NCBI GenBank assembly: GCA_937873425.1
Contig: CALMYE010000235.1
Coordinates: 1 to 55,710 of the forward strand
DNA length: 55,710 bases
From: an uncultured Sphingopyxis sp.
Lineage (GTDB): Bacteria; Pseudomonadota; Alphaproteobacteria; Sphingomonadales; Sphingomonadaceae
Direction: 5' to 3'
In this document: one piece after another, positions 48,196 to 55,710 of the stretch
How the letters are laid out: the number at the start of each line of letters is the position of its first letter
Position numbering within the stretch: the first letter of the stretch is position 1
Made by a program: the position numbers and the translations under genes
The notes under the pieces: generated by a model
The model's input: the letters and a program-made list of their open reading frames with translations, nothing else
Databases searched by the model: none
What the model was told of the DNA's origin: nothing

Positions 48196-49523
48196 GCACT
48201 ATATCCTTCAACAAGAGACTGGCGGGAGGTTTGGAAATCGACCTGAGCCTTGGCGCCCTGGGTCACGAAGGCGAGCTGGTCGGCGCGGCGCGCGATGGCC
48301 TCGTCGAGCACCGGATCGCCGCCGGCGACATAGGCGCCCATCAGCATCAGATCGCGATTCTCTTCATAGGCCGACCACAGCTGGCGAAAGCGCGCGGCGG
48401 CGGCGGCATGCTCGGCATCGACCGAATCGACCATCGTGCGCGACAGCGAGCGGGCGACGTCGATCGCCGGATAGACGCCCTGTTCGGCCAGGCTGCGCGA
48501 CAGGATGATATGCCCGTCGACGATCGCGCGGGCGCTGTCGACGACCGGGTCTTCGATGTCGCCGCCGTCGGCGAGCACGGTATAGAGCGCCGTGACCGAT
48601 CCGCCGGTCGCCTTGTCGATGCCCGCCCGTTCGCACAGCGAGGGGATCAGCGCGAAGACCGAGGGTGGATAGCCCTTCATCGTCGGCGGCTCGCCGAGCG
48701 TCAGCCCGATCTCGCGCTGCGCATGGGCGACGCGGGTCAGGCTGTCGATCAGCAGCAGCACTTTCTTGCCCTCGTCGCGGAACGCCTCGGCGATCGCGGT
48801 CGCGCGCATCGCGGCGCGCAGGCGCAGCAGGGGCGGGTGGTCGGCGGGAACCGCGACGACGACCGATTTCTTGCGCACGGCGGGGGGCAGCTTGGTCTCG
48901 ACGAAGTCGCTGACCTCGCGGCTGCGCTCGCCGATCAGGCCGACGACGATCACGTCGCATTCGGTCCCGGCGATCATCTGGCCCATCAGCACCGACTTGC
49001 CGACGCCCGATCCGGCGACGATCGCGACGCGCTGGCCCTCGCCGACGGTGAGCAGGCCGTTGATCGCGCGCACGCCCATGTTGAGCGCGCGGGTCACGCG
49101 GCCGCGGCGCAGCGGATTGACCTTGCGCCCGGCAAGCGGCCACAGGAACTGCGACTTGACCGGCGGGCGGCCGTCGAGCGGATTGCCCTGCGCGTCCATG
49201 ATCCGGCCGAGCAGCGCCTTGCCGACGGGAACCATCGACGAGGCGCCGTGCGGCTCGACCGGGGCGCCGGTGACCAGCGGCTTGTTCATGTCGAAGGGCA
49301 GGACCAGACTGCGGTGACCGCGAAAGCCGACGACCTCGCCATAGACATAGTCGTTGTCGGCCGATTTGATGCGGACATTGCTGCCCAGCGGCTGCGGGAA
49401 ACCCGACACTTCCAGCATGATGCCCTCGTGCGCGACCAGCGTGCCGATGCGGCGCGGGCTGGCCTTGGCGATATCGACGGGGGCGAGCAGTTGCTGCGCG
49501 GTCATGGCGAGGCGGCGGGTCAT
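48192..49523 (-). CDS. fliI: flagellar export ATPase FliI
   Basis: 443-residue F1-type ATPase. Walker A is GSGVGKSV, Walker B follows KVLLLIDSLTRVAHAQREIG, and EPPTMKGYPPSVFALIPSL is the family signature. An N-terminal start at 49523 overlaps fliH (ATGA). Energises export together with FliH and FliJ. Confidence 0.97.
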   Translation of the reverse strand: MTRRLAMTAQQLLAPVDIAKASPRRIGTLVAHEGIMLEVSGFPQPLGSNVRIKSADNDYVYGEVVGFRGHRSLVLPFDMNKPLVTGAPVEPHGASSMVPVGKALLGRIMDAQGNPLDGRPPVKSQFLWPLAGRKVNPLRRGRVTRALNMGVRAINGLLTVGEGQRVAIVAGSGVGKSVLMGQMIAGTECDVIVVGLIGERSREVSDFVETKLPPAVRKKSVVVAVPADHPPLLRLRAAMRATAIAEAFRDEGKKVLLLIDSLTRVAHAQREIGLTLGEPPTMKGYPPSVFALIPSLCERAGIDKATGGSVTALYTVLADGGDIEDPVVDSARAIVDGHIILSRSLAEQGVYPAIDVARSLSRTMVDSVDAEHAAAAARFRQLWSAYEENRDLMLMGAYVAGGDPVLDEAIARRADQLAFVTQGAKAQVDFQTSRQSLVEGYSA

Positions 49524-50116
49524 GCGGCGTCTTCCTCGCGGCCCAGCGCGGCGCGCAGTTCATTCAGGTAGACGGCGCGGCCATGCTCGATCCAGCCGGC
49601 GGAGGTCTCGACGCGCACGGTGCCGCGCACCATTGCCGGGTCGGCCTCGATGGGCAGGCGGATGTCGGCATCGACCAGCAGCGCGGCGTCCTGCGGATGG
49701 ACCCACAGGGTGCGCGCCTTGTCGGCCTCGGCGACCAGCGCGGCGGCGATGTCGGCCTGATCCTTCAGCCATTCGGCGTCGATCGGCGCGGCGACAACGA
49801 TCTGGCGGACGAGCCGTTCGACCGTCTCGGCGATCAGCTGCGCCAGTTCCTCGCTCGGCTCGTCCTGCAAAGCCTCGGTGCCCGCGACCAGCGCGAGCAA
49901 TTGCGCGCGCTCGACTGCGAAGCTCGCCTCGGCGAGGCGCTGGCCTTCGGCCAGGCCCTTTTCGAACGGGTCCTCGCCCGCTTCGGGCTCGGCCGGCGTT
50001 TGGGCGGCCATCGCGGCGCGTTCGCGCACGGCGGGGTCGAAGGACAGCGGGCGGAAACCGCCCTGCCGCGCGATCGCCATCGCCAGCGGCGTGGGGGCGA
50101 AGCTCTGGTCAGACAT
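49520..50116 (-). CDS. fliH: flagellar export regulator FliH
   Basis: 198 residues. The central part has a Gly/Ala- and acid-rich helix (GLAEGQRLAEASFAVERAQL); the C-terminal part has VERLVRQIVVAAPIDAEWLK and VHPQDAALL, as in FliH/SctL stator-like proteins. Position between fliG and fliI supports it. Confidence 0.87.
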   Translation of the reverse strand: MSDQSFAPTPLAMAIARQGGFRPLSFDPAVRERAAMAAQTPAEPEAGEDPFEKGLAEGQRLAEASFAVERAQLLALVAGTEALQDEPSEELAQLIAETVERLVRQIVVAAPIDAEWLKDQADIAAALVAEADKARTLWVHPQDAALLVDADIRLPIEADPAMVRGTVRVETSAGWIEHGRAVYLNELRAALGREEDAA

Positions 50117-51146
50117 AATCGTCGCCCGCGCCCGCGATCATGATCTCGCCGGCGGCGGCCATCTGGCGGACCACGGTCATGATGCTCTTCTGCGCATCCT
50201 CGACGTCGGCGCGCTTGACCATCGTCATCTCGTCCATCTCGTCGCGGATCGTTTCCGCGGCGCGCTTCGACATGGTGGACAGGCAGAGGTCCGCCATCTC
50301 GTCGTCGGCGCCCTTCAGCGCCAGCGCGAGCTGCGCCGCATCGACGCCGCGCAGGATGGTGCCGAGGCTGCGCATGTCGAGGTCGCGCAGATTCTCGAAG
50401 ATGAACATTTCCTCCTCGATCGTCTGGGCGAGTTGGCGGTCGGCCTTCTTCAGGTTCCGGATCGTCCGTTCCGACAGCGACTTGGGCATCTTCTTCATGA
50501 TCTTGGCGACATCGCTCGGGCCGCCGATCGGCTGCTTGGCGACGCGCTGGCCGCCGACATTGGCGGCCGCGAGCACCGATTCCAGATCCTCGATCGCGGC
50601 GGCGGGAACCGCGGTAAGCTGCGCGGCGCGCAGCACCAGATCGGCCTGCAGCGCCTCGTCGAGCGTCTCGATCGCACGCGCCGCGATATCGGGAACCAGC
50701 ACCGACAGGATCAGCGCGCCGACCTGCGGATGCTCGCTGGCGAGCAGGCCGCTGATCGCCTCGACGTCCATCCAGCGCAGCATCTCGAGCGAGGCGGCGC
50801 TGCGCTGCGGCGCGACGGCGGCCAGGATATTGTCGGCGCGGACATTGCCCACCGCCTGGCTCATCACCGTGCGGATGCGCGTGTCGGCGCCGATGGCGAG
50901 CGCGCTGACCGACCGGCTGCGATCGACGAAGCGGTCGAGCGCCTGTTCGATCTGCACCTCGGTCGCGTTGGCGGCGTCGAACATGCCCTTGGCGAGCTGG
51001 CGCACCTCGTCGGGGTCGAGATGCTTCAGGATCGTCGCCGCTTCGCTTTCGTCGAGCAGCATCAGCAGGATGGCGGCGGCGGCCGAGCCGTCGACCGGTG
51101 GCTTGGCGGGGGCGGTATCGATCGCGACGTCGAGTTCGTCAGCCAC
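50109..51146 (-). CDS. fliG: flagellar motor switch protein FliG
   Basis: 345 residues in three ARM-like domains. The EHPQ motif is in LLASEHPQVGALILSVL; the C-terminal torque domain has MFIFENLRDLDMRSLGTILR and MSKRAAETIRDEMDEM with the charged helix. Overlaps fliF and fliH by 8 bases each. Confidence 0.96.
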   Translation of the reverse strand: MADELDVAIDTAPAKPPVDGSAAAAILLMLLDESEAATILKHLDPDEVRQLAKGMFDAANATEVQIEQALDRFVDRSRSVSALAIGADTRIRTVMSQAVGNVRADNILAAVAPQRSAASLEMLRWMDVEAISGLLASEHPQVGALILSVLVPDIAARAIETLDEALQADLVLRAAQLTAVPAAAIEDLESVLAAANVGGQRVAKQPIGGPSDVAKIMKKMPKSLSERTIRNLKKADRQLAQTIEEEMFIFENLRDLDMRSLGTILRGVDAAQLALALKGADDEMADLCLSTMSKRAAETIRDEMDEMTMVKRADVEDAQKSIMTVVRQMAAAGEIMIAGAGDDYV

Positions 51147-52788
51147 GGGCGCCCTCCTGCATCAGCTGGCGCACGGCGAGCGCGGCGCGCCCCGAATCCT
51201 GGCGGACGAATTCGCGGACCAGATTGGCGCGCGCCTCATAGCTCGGCGCGGCCTCGATCATCTCCAGCGTGATCTCGCGGCCGCGCGGGCGGGCGAGGGC
51301 GGGACTGCCGTCGGCGGCGGCCAGCAGCGTCTCTTCGAGCGCCGCGTCGCGTTCGGCGCGCGCGGCGGCGCGGGCCTTGGCGCCCTTGATCAGCGGGCGG
51401 CCGATGAACAGGAAGGCGAGCAGCGCGACCAGCACGCCGCCGATCTGCTTGACCAGCGGCAGGAACCAGCCCTGTTCGTAGAAGGCGGGGGCCGCGCTTT
51501 CGATCTTGGCGAAGGGGCGCTGGCCGATGGCGACGCGGTCGCCGCGCGCCTCGTGGAAACCGATCGCGCCCTTCACCAGATTGTCGATCTTGGCGAGGTC
51601 GCCCTGGCTCAGCGCCTTGCTGCCCTGGTTGAGCGCGACTGCGACCGACACGCGCTTCAGCCGGCCCTGCGGCTGGTGGGTGACCGAAATCTCGCGGCCG
51701 ACCTCATAGGCGCGCGCGGCATTCTCGTTGCTGCTCGTCTCGGGCGCGGCGGCCGGGCCGGCGTCGGCGGCCGGCGTCGGGCTCAGCGTCGAGGCCGGCG
51801 GCGGCTGGTTCGACAGCGCGCCGGGAATGCCGACCGCGGGCGGCGTGCCCTGGCCGCTGACCGATCGCGTGACCTGTTCGCTGCGCAGCGCGCGGTCGTT
51901 CTCGGGGAAGCTCTCGCGCGTCGCCTGGCTTTCGGACATATCGACGTCGGCATGCACCTCGACGCTGTAGTTGCCGGCGCCGAGCATCGGGCCGAGCAGG
52001 CTGTCGAGCGCGCGGCGGAACCGGTCTTCGATCTGCGTCTGGAGCTGAAAGGCTTTCATGTCGCTGCTCGTCGCACTGTCGGACAGCAGCGCGCCGCGCT
52101 GGTCGATCACCGACACCTGTTCGGCGTTCATGCCCGGAACCGAGGAGGCGACGAGGAAGCGGATGGCCTGCACCTGCCCGTCGGACAGGCTGCGGCCGTT
52201 CTGCAGCGTCAGCATGACCGAAGCGGTCGCGGGCTTGTCCTCGCGGACGAACAGGCTGGGCTCGGCGGCGGCGAGATGGACGCGCGCGGCCTTGACCGCG
52301 TCGATCGCCTCGATGGTGCGCGCGAGGTCGGCCTCACGCGCGCCGCGCAGCGTTTCGCCCTCGATCGCGCGGCTCGCGCCCATCGGCAGCGCGCCGATCA
52401 TGTCGCTGCCGTCGGCGCCCGCCTTGGGCAGGCCCTGGCCGGCGAGCGCGATCCGCGCCTGGTGCAGCTTGTCGGCATCGACGGTCAGCGCGCCGGTGGC
52501 GGGATCGATCCTGTGGCCGATGCCCTGCGAGGAAAGCGCGTCGGCGACCGCGGCCTTGTCGGCGTCGGCGAGGCCGGAGAAGAGCTGCGCCTGCGGGGCG
52601 GAGGCGGTGACGAAATAGGCGAGCGCCGCGATGCCGATCGCCGCCGTGGTGGCGATGGCGGGCAGCGCGCGCTGGACGGCGGGCTGGCGCACGAACTGGT
52701 GCAGCGGATCGAAGCGTCCGCCGAAGCTGGGGACGGGAAGGTTGGAAACCGGTTCGGAGACCGGGGTCAGGACTTGCGTTTCGGCCAT
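51139..52788 (-). CDS. fliF: flagellar MS-ring protein FliF
   Basis: 549 residues. Membrane helices at about 42-62 and 448-468 flank the periplasmic ring-building motifs (LFSGLADADKAAVADALSSQ; ALAGQGLPKAGADG; ARVHLAAAEPSLFVREDKPA). The C-terminal tail binds FliG. Begins 3 bases after the fliE stop. Confidence 0.96.
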   Translation of the reverse strand: MAETQVLTPVSEPVSNLPVPSFGGRFDPLHQFVRQPAVQRALPAIATTAAIGIAALAYFVTASAPQAQLFSGLADADKAAVADALSSQGIGHRIDPATGALTVDADKLHQARIALAGQGLPKAGADGSDMIGALPMGASRAIEGETLRGAREADLARTIEAIDAVKAARVHLAAAEPSLFVREDKPATASVMLTLQNGRSLSDGQVQAIRFLVASSVPGMNAEQVSVIDQRGALLSDSATSSDMKAFQLQTQIEDRFRRALDSLLGPMLGAGNYSVEVHADVDMSESQATRESFPENDRALRSEQVTRSVSGQGTPPAVGIPGALSNQPPPASTLSPTPAADAGPAAAPETSSNENAARAYEVGREISVTHQPQGRLKRVSVAVALNQGSKALSQGDLAKIDNLVKGAIGFHEARGDRVAIGQRPFAKIESAAPAFYEQGWFLPLVKQIGGVLVALLAFLFIGRPLIKGAKARAAARAERDAALEETLLAAADGSPALARPRGREITLEMIEAAPSYEARANLVREFVRQDSGRAALAVRQLMQEGARG

Positions 52789-52791
52789 GGG

Positions 52792-53133
52792 TTACACCGG
52801 CATGTTCATGATGTCGCGATAGGCGGACAGCAGCTTGTTGCGGACCTGCAACGTGGTTTCGAAGCCGAGCGAGGCTTTCTGCCGCTCGATCATCACGCTG
52901 ACGATGTCGTGCGTGTCGCCGCGTTCATAGGCTTCGCTGATCGCGCTGGCCTTCGCCTGCTGGGCGTTGACCTGTTGCAGCGCGTTCGAGATCGCCGATC
53001 CGAAATCGGCGGCGCCCGTCGGGTCGGCGGGACCGGCGCCGCCGCCGCGGCCCGCGGCGCGTTGCAGCGCCTCGTTCTGGTTGAGGATCGAACTGCGCAT
53101 CTGCAGCAGCCGGCTCTGGTCGATCGTGCTCAT
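52792..53133 (-). CDS. fliE: flagellar MS-ring/rod adaptor FliE
   Basis: 113 residues from the ATG at 53133; an ATG three codons upstream is possible. Frames further up run through the sigma-54 promoter and cannot be translated from this mRNA. The C-terminal half has the FliE pattern DTHDIVSVMIERQKASLGFE and TTLQVRNKLLSAYRDIMNMP. First gene of the 12-kb operon down to flhB. Confidence 0.93.
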   Translation of the reverse strand: MSTIDQSRLLQMRSSILNQNEALQRAAGRGGGAGPADPTGAADFGSAISNALQQVNAQQAKASAISEAYERGDTHDIVSVMIERQKASLGFETTLQVRNKLLSAYRDIMNMPV

Positions 53134-53180
53134 GCTTCCCATCCGTCCTGTGGCGGCATCGCGCCGCACGCAGACAGTGA

Positions 53181-53197
53181 TGCAAAGCACGTGCCAA
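53181..53197 (-). promoter_or_regulatory. sigma-54 promoter of the fliE-flhB operon
   Basis: Leftward TTGGCACGTGCTTTGCA: GG (53195-53194), ten bases, GC (53183-53182); it matches the full consensus. Predicted start near 53171, leader about 38 bases. Confidence 0.88.
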
Positions 53198-53282
53198 AAA
53201 TTTTTATCGTTCTAAAACATGGGTTTCTTATGAGGTTCGAGCGGCGCATCCGCCCTTCCGGCGTTTTTTTGACGCGATCCGC

Positions 53283-53309
53283 TTAAGCCCCGCCGCCGCC
53301 GGTCGTTAA
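53283..53309 (+). promoter_or_regulatory. sigma-28 promoter of fliC
   Basis: TTAA (53283-53286), exactly 15 bases, GTCGTTAA (53302-53309). It lacks one consensus base in the -10 box relative to the fliD site. The leader would be about 60 bases, with GGAAAGGAAG as ribosome site. Confidence 0.7.
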
Positions 53310-53375
53310 CGCTGTCGTGAAGCTCGCCGAGCCGCACACCACGGGAATGGCCCCTGGGGGCCGGAAAGGAAGAAC

Positions 53376-54188
53376 ATGACTGTCATCAACACCAATGTGA
53401 GCGCGCTTCGCGCCCAGAACAGCTCGCGTGTTGCCGAGCGCATGCAGTCGCAGGCCATGGAACGTCTGTCGAGCGGCAAGCGCATCAACAGCGCGAAGGA
53501 CGACGCCGCCGGCCTCGCCATCGCGACCCGCATGGACGCCAGCGTCCGCGGCCTGAACCAGGCCGTGCGCAACGCCAACGACGGCATCTCGCTGTCGCAG
53601 ACCGCCGAAGGCGCGATGGGCGGCATTTCGAACATCCTCGTCCGGATGCGCGAACTGGCCCTGCAAGCCTCGAACGGCACGCTCGGCGACGACGACCGCG
53701 AAGCGATCCAGACCGAAGTCGACGCGCTGGTCGAACAGATCGGCGACATCGCGACCCGCACGACGTTCAACGGCACCGCGCTGCTCGACGGCACCGCCGA
53801 CATCGATATCCAGACGGGTCTCAACGACGGCGAAGTCGTGAACATCACGGTCGGCGACCTCCAGGCTGCCGGTCTCGGTGTCGGCTCGCTCGACTTCACG
53901 ACCGCTGCCGGTGCTTCGGGTGCGCTCGAAACGCTCGACGACGCGATCCAGACGGTCGCCACCGAGCGCGCCAACCTCGGTGCGCAGCAGAACCGCCTCG
54001 AAGCGGCTGTCGATAATTTGACGTCGACCGCCATCAATCTGGCGGACGCCAAGTCGCGCATCGAAGACACCGACTTCTCGGCGGAATCGACGAAGCTGGC
54101 GGCTGCGGGCATCCTGTCGCAGGCATCGACCGCGATGCTCGCCCAGGCGAACCAGAGCCAGCAGGGCGTGATGAACCTGCTGCGCTAA
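53376..54188 (+). CDS. fliC: flagellin FliC
   Basis: 270-residue filament protein, a short form with D0/D1 and almost no D2/D3. N-terminus MTVINTNVSALRAQNSSRVA, LSSGKRINSAKDDAAGLAIA; C-terminus IEDTDFSAESTKLAAAGILS and QANQSQQGVMNLLR. The only flagellin in the window; a strong terminator follows. The coding bias differs slightly from its neighbours (more GGT/GCT codons), as in highly expressed genes. Confidence 0.97.
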   Translation: MTVINTNVSALRAQNSSRVAERMQSQAMERLSSGKRINSAKDDAAGLAIATRMDASVRGLNQAVRNANDGISLSQTAEGAMGGISNILVRMRELALQASNGTLGDDDREAIQTEVDALVEQIGDIATRTTFNGTALLDGTADIDIQTGLNDGEVVNITVGDLQAAGLGVGSLDFTTAAGASGALETLDDAIQTVATERANLGAQQNRLEAAVDNLTSTAINLADAKSRIEDTDFSAESTKLAAAGILSQASTAMLAQANQSQQGVMNLLR

Positions 54189-54244
54189 GCCGCACTACCG
54201 AAACTCGGGCCATATTTGGTTGGTCCCTTAATTGGCCCGATCGC

Positions 54245-54286
54245 GATGCCCCCGGTCCCCCACGACCGGGGGCATCCATTTTTTTG
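54245..54286 (+). terminator. intrinsic terminator after fliC
   Basis: Perfect 13-bp stem (GATGCCCCCGGTC and its complement), 6-base loop, then CA and seven T. It lies 56 bases after the flagellin stop. Confidence 0.92.
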
Positions 54287-54365
54287 CGGTGCCTCGATAG
54301 CGAAGCGCTTGCCCCCGCCGGCCAATTGATCCAACGCGTCCCCGAAAGCCACAGGGGAGCCATGG

Positions 54366-55562
54366 ATGAGCCATCACGACACCGCCGCCGCGCAGACCGT
54401 TTCCGACCGCGCCCGTGCCATCGGCGAACGCGTCGAGGCTTTCGTCCGCGATGTGGTCGCCCCCCATGAAAGCGACCCTCGCCGCGACCATCATGGCGCG
54501 CCGACCGACGAACTGGTCGCCGAGCTCAAGGACAAGGCGCGCGCCGCCGGCGTCCTCACCCCGCACATCCTGCCTGACGGCGATCATCTGACGCAGGTGG
54601 AGACGGCGCATGTGCTGCAAAAAACCGGCCTGTCGCCGCTCGGCCCGCTCGCCTGCAACACCGCCGCGCCCGACGAGGGCAATATGTATCTGCTCGGCAA
54701 GGTGGGGAGCCCGGAACTCAAGGAACGCTTCCTCAAGCCGCTGGTCGAGGGCCGCGCCCGCTCGGCCTTCTTCATGACCGAACCCGCCGAGGAGGGCGGC
54801 GCGGGTTCCGACCCCTCGATGATGAAGACCAGCTGCCGCATGGACGGCAATCATTGGGTGGTGAACGGCCGCAAGGCCTTCATCACCGGCGCCGACGGCG
54901 CGCGCGTCGGCATCGTCATGGCGAAGGCGGAAGAAGGCGCCTGCATGTTCCTCGTCGACCTCCCCGACCCCGCGATCCGCATCGAGCATGTGCCCAACAC
55001 GATCGACAGTTCGATGCCCGGCGGCCACGCGACGGTCGTCATCGACAATCTGCGCATCCCCGCCGACCAGATGCTCGGCGAAGCGGGCGAGGGGTTCAAA
55101 TATGCGCAGGTGCGCCTCAGCCCCGCGCGCCTGTCGCACTGCATGCGCTGGCATGGCGCCTGCCAGCGCGCGCATGAGATCGCGGCCGACTATGCCAACC
55201 GGCGCCATGCGTTCGGCAAGCCGCTGATCGACCATGAGGGCGTCGGCTTCATGCTCGCCGAGAATTTGATCGACCTGAAGCAGGCCGAACTGATGATCCG
55301 TTGGTGCGCGGAGGTGCTCGACACGGGCGACCTCGGCACCGCCGAAAGCTCGATGGCGAAGGTCGCGGTTTCGGAGGCGCTGATGCGCATCGCCGACCGC
55401 TGCGTCCAGGTCATGGGCGGCACCGGCGTCACCGACAAGACGATCGTCGAACAGGTTTTCCGCGAGGTCCGCGCCTTCCGCATCTACGACGGCCCGACCG
55501 AGGTTCACAAATGGAGCCTCGCCAAGAAGATCAAGCGCGACTGGAAGACCGCGCAGGCGTGA
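54366..55562 (+). CDS. acyl-CoA dehydrogenase (ACAD10/11 type)
   Basis: 398-residue FAD-dependent dehydrogenase. Seen are FFMTEPAEEGGAGSDPSMM (FAD/acyl site), VVNGRKAFITGADGA, YANRRHAFGKPLIDHEGV and VQVMGGTGVTDKTIVEQVFR. Near the C-terminus the motif IYDGPTEVHKW has Asp where classical enzymes have the catalytic Glu (IYEGT), the pattern of ACAD10/11-like enzymes. The ATG at 54366 follows AGGGGAG. Substrate unknown; unrelated to the flagellar genes. Confidence 0.9.
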   Translation: MSHHDTAAAQTVSDRARAIGERVEAFVRDVVAPHESDPRRDHHGAPTDELVAELKDKARAAGVLTPHILPDGDHLTQVETAHVLQKTGLSPLGPLACNTAAPDEGNMYLLGKVGSPELKERFLKPLVEGRARSAFFMTEPAEEGGAGSDPSMMKTSCRMDGNHWVVNGRKAFITGADGARVGIVMAKAEEGACMFLVDLPDPAIRIEHVPNTIDSSMPGGHATVVIDNLRIPADQMLGEAGEGFKYAQVRLSPARLSHCMRWHGACQRAHEIAADYANRRHAFGKPLIDHEGVGFMLAENLIDLKQAELMIRWCAEVLDTGDLGTAESSMAKVAVSEALMRIADRCVQVMGGTGVTDKTIVEQVFREVRAFRIYDGPTEVHKWSLAKKIKRDWKTAQA

Positions 55563-55566
55563 CGCG

Positions 55567-55710
55567 TCAGGGCGAAACGCGCCCCTCGTCGCGCCCCGGC
55601 ATCGGCGCCATGATGCGCAGCACCGGCACCGACAGCGCGAGCCAGCCGGCGCCGGTCAGCACCGCGGCGGGCAGCGTCCACAGGTCGGCGATCAGCCCCA
55701 GCGCCCAGGC
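55567..55710 (-). CDS. C-terminal end of a membrane protein, cut by the window edge
   Basis: An open leftward frame of 47 codons runs from the window edge to a TGA at 55567. It encodes two hydrophobic stretches (WALGLIADLWTLPAAVLTGA; GWLALSVPVLRIM) and a short polar tail ending EGRVSP, as at the end of an MFS-type transporter. It converges on the acyl-CoA dehydrogenase with a 4-base gap. The family cannot be fixed from this fragment. Confidence 0.6.
   Translation of the reverse strand, partial: AWALGLIADLWTLPAAVLTGAGWLALSVPVLRIMAPMPGRDEGRVSP

Noticed and set aside
50140-53286. 1048-codon open frame on the plus strand
   Set aside because: It is antisense to fliG, fliF and fliE, which have clear motifs; low-complexity Ala/Ser/Arg composition marks it as a shadow.
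1-55710. CRISPR arrays, tRNA or rRNA genes, insertion sequences, prophage or toxin-antitoxin genes
   Set aside because: I looked for regularly spaced repeats, cloverleaf-type ends, transposase motifs and small two-gene cassettes and saw none that could be supported.

Overview
The window is GC-rich alphaproteobacterial DNA that reads like a sphingomonad (Sphingopyxis/Sphingomonas type). Grounds are the TonB-receptor-plus-lyase pectin locus, the membrane-anchored LuxR-HTH protein, the compact flagellin and hook genes, and the gene order. The taxon is inferred, because no rRNA gene is present.

Positions 15-18865 hold a pectin/hexuronate utilisation locus. In order: kduI-kduD-kdgK and a Tat-exported carboxylesterase (+); a 28-bp perfect inverted repeat; a leftward secreted block (esterase, cupin, pectate lyase); a divergent TonB-dependent receptor followed by a second pectate lyase (+); altronate dehydratase uxaA and a LacI-type regulator (-); then an FAH-fold hydratase, a hexuronate-type MFS transporter, uxaC and a UxuB/mannitol-dehydrogenase-type oxidoreductase (+). 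Palindromes close to TGACACCGGTGTCA lie in both divergent promoter regions and across a candidate uxaA start, so the LacI protein probably controls the locus. Lyases and esterases act outside the cytoplasm, the receptor and MFS protein import products, and the enzymes lead to 2-keto-3-deoxygluconate and its phosphate. No KDPG aldolase is in the window.

Positions 18908-23204 hold a DUF485 + acetate-type sodium symporter pair and four small genes: a LuxR-HTH membrane protein, two of unknown function and a MarR-like protein.

Positions 23253-54188 hold a nearly complete flagellar regulon: slt-flhA-fliA and flgM-flgN (-), flgA (-), flgBCDEFGHIJKL and motAB (+), a sigma-54 activator without receiver domain (+), fliS and fliD (-), a 12-kb operon fliEFGHIJKLMNOPQR-flhB (-), and fliC (+). 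Reading the gaps gave four sigma-54 promoters with exact GG-N10-GC spacing (slt-flhA-fliA, flgA, flgB, fliE) and four sigma-28 promoters of the form TYAA-N15-NYCGTTAA (flgM, motA, fliD, fliC). This suggests a cascade: activator + sigma-54 make the basal body, export apparatus and FliA; FliA then makes FlgM, motor, cap and filament. Oddities are a predicted leaderless fliD mRNA, a 28-codon upstream ORF coupled to the activator start, a FlgH without a lipobox, a FliM without the usual CheY-binding motif, and very short FlgD and FlgE.

Positions 54366-55710 hold an acyl-CoA dehydrogenase of the ACAD10/11 type and the C-terminal end of a leftward membrane protein cut by the window edge. I saw no tRNA, rRNA, insertion sequence, prophage or CRISPR array.
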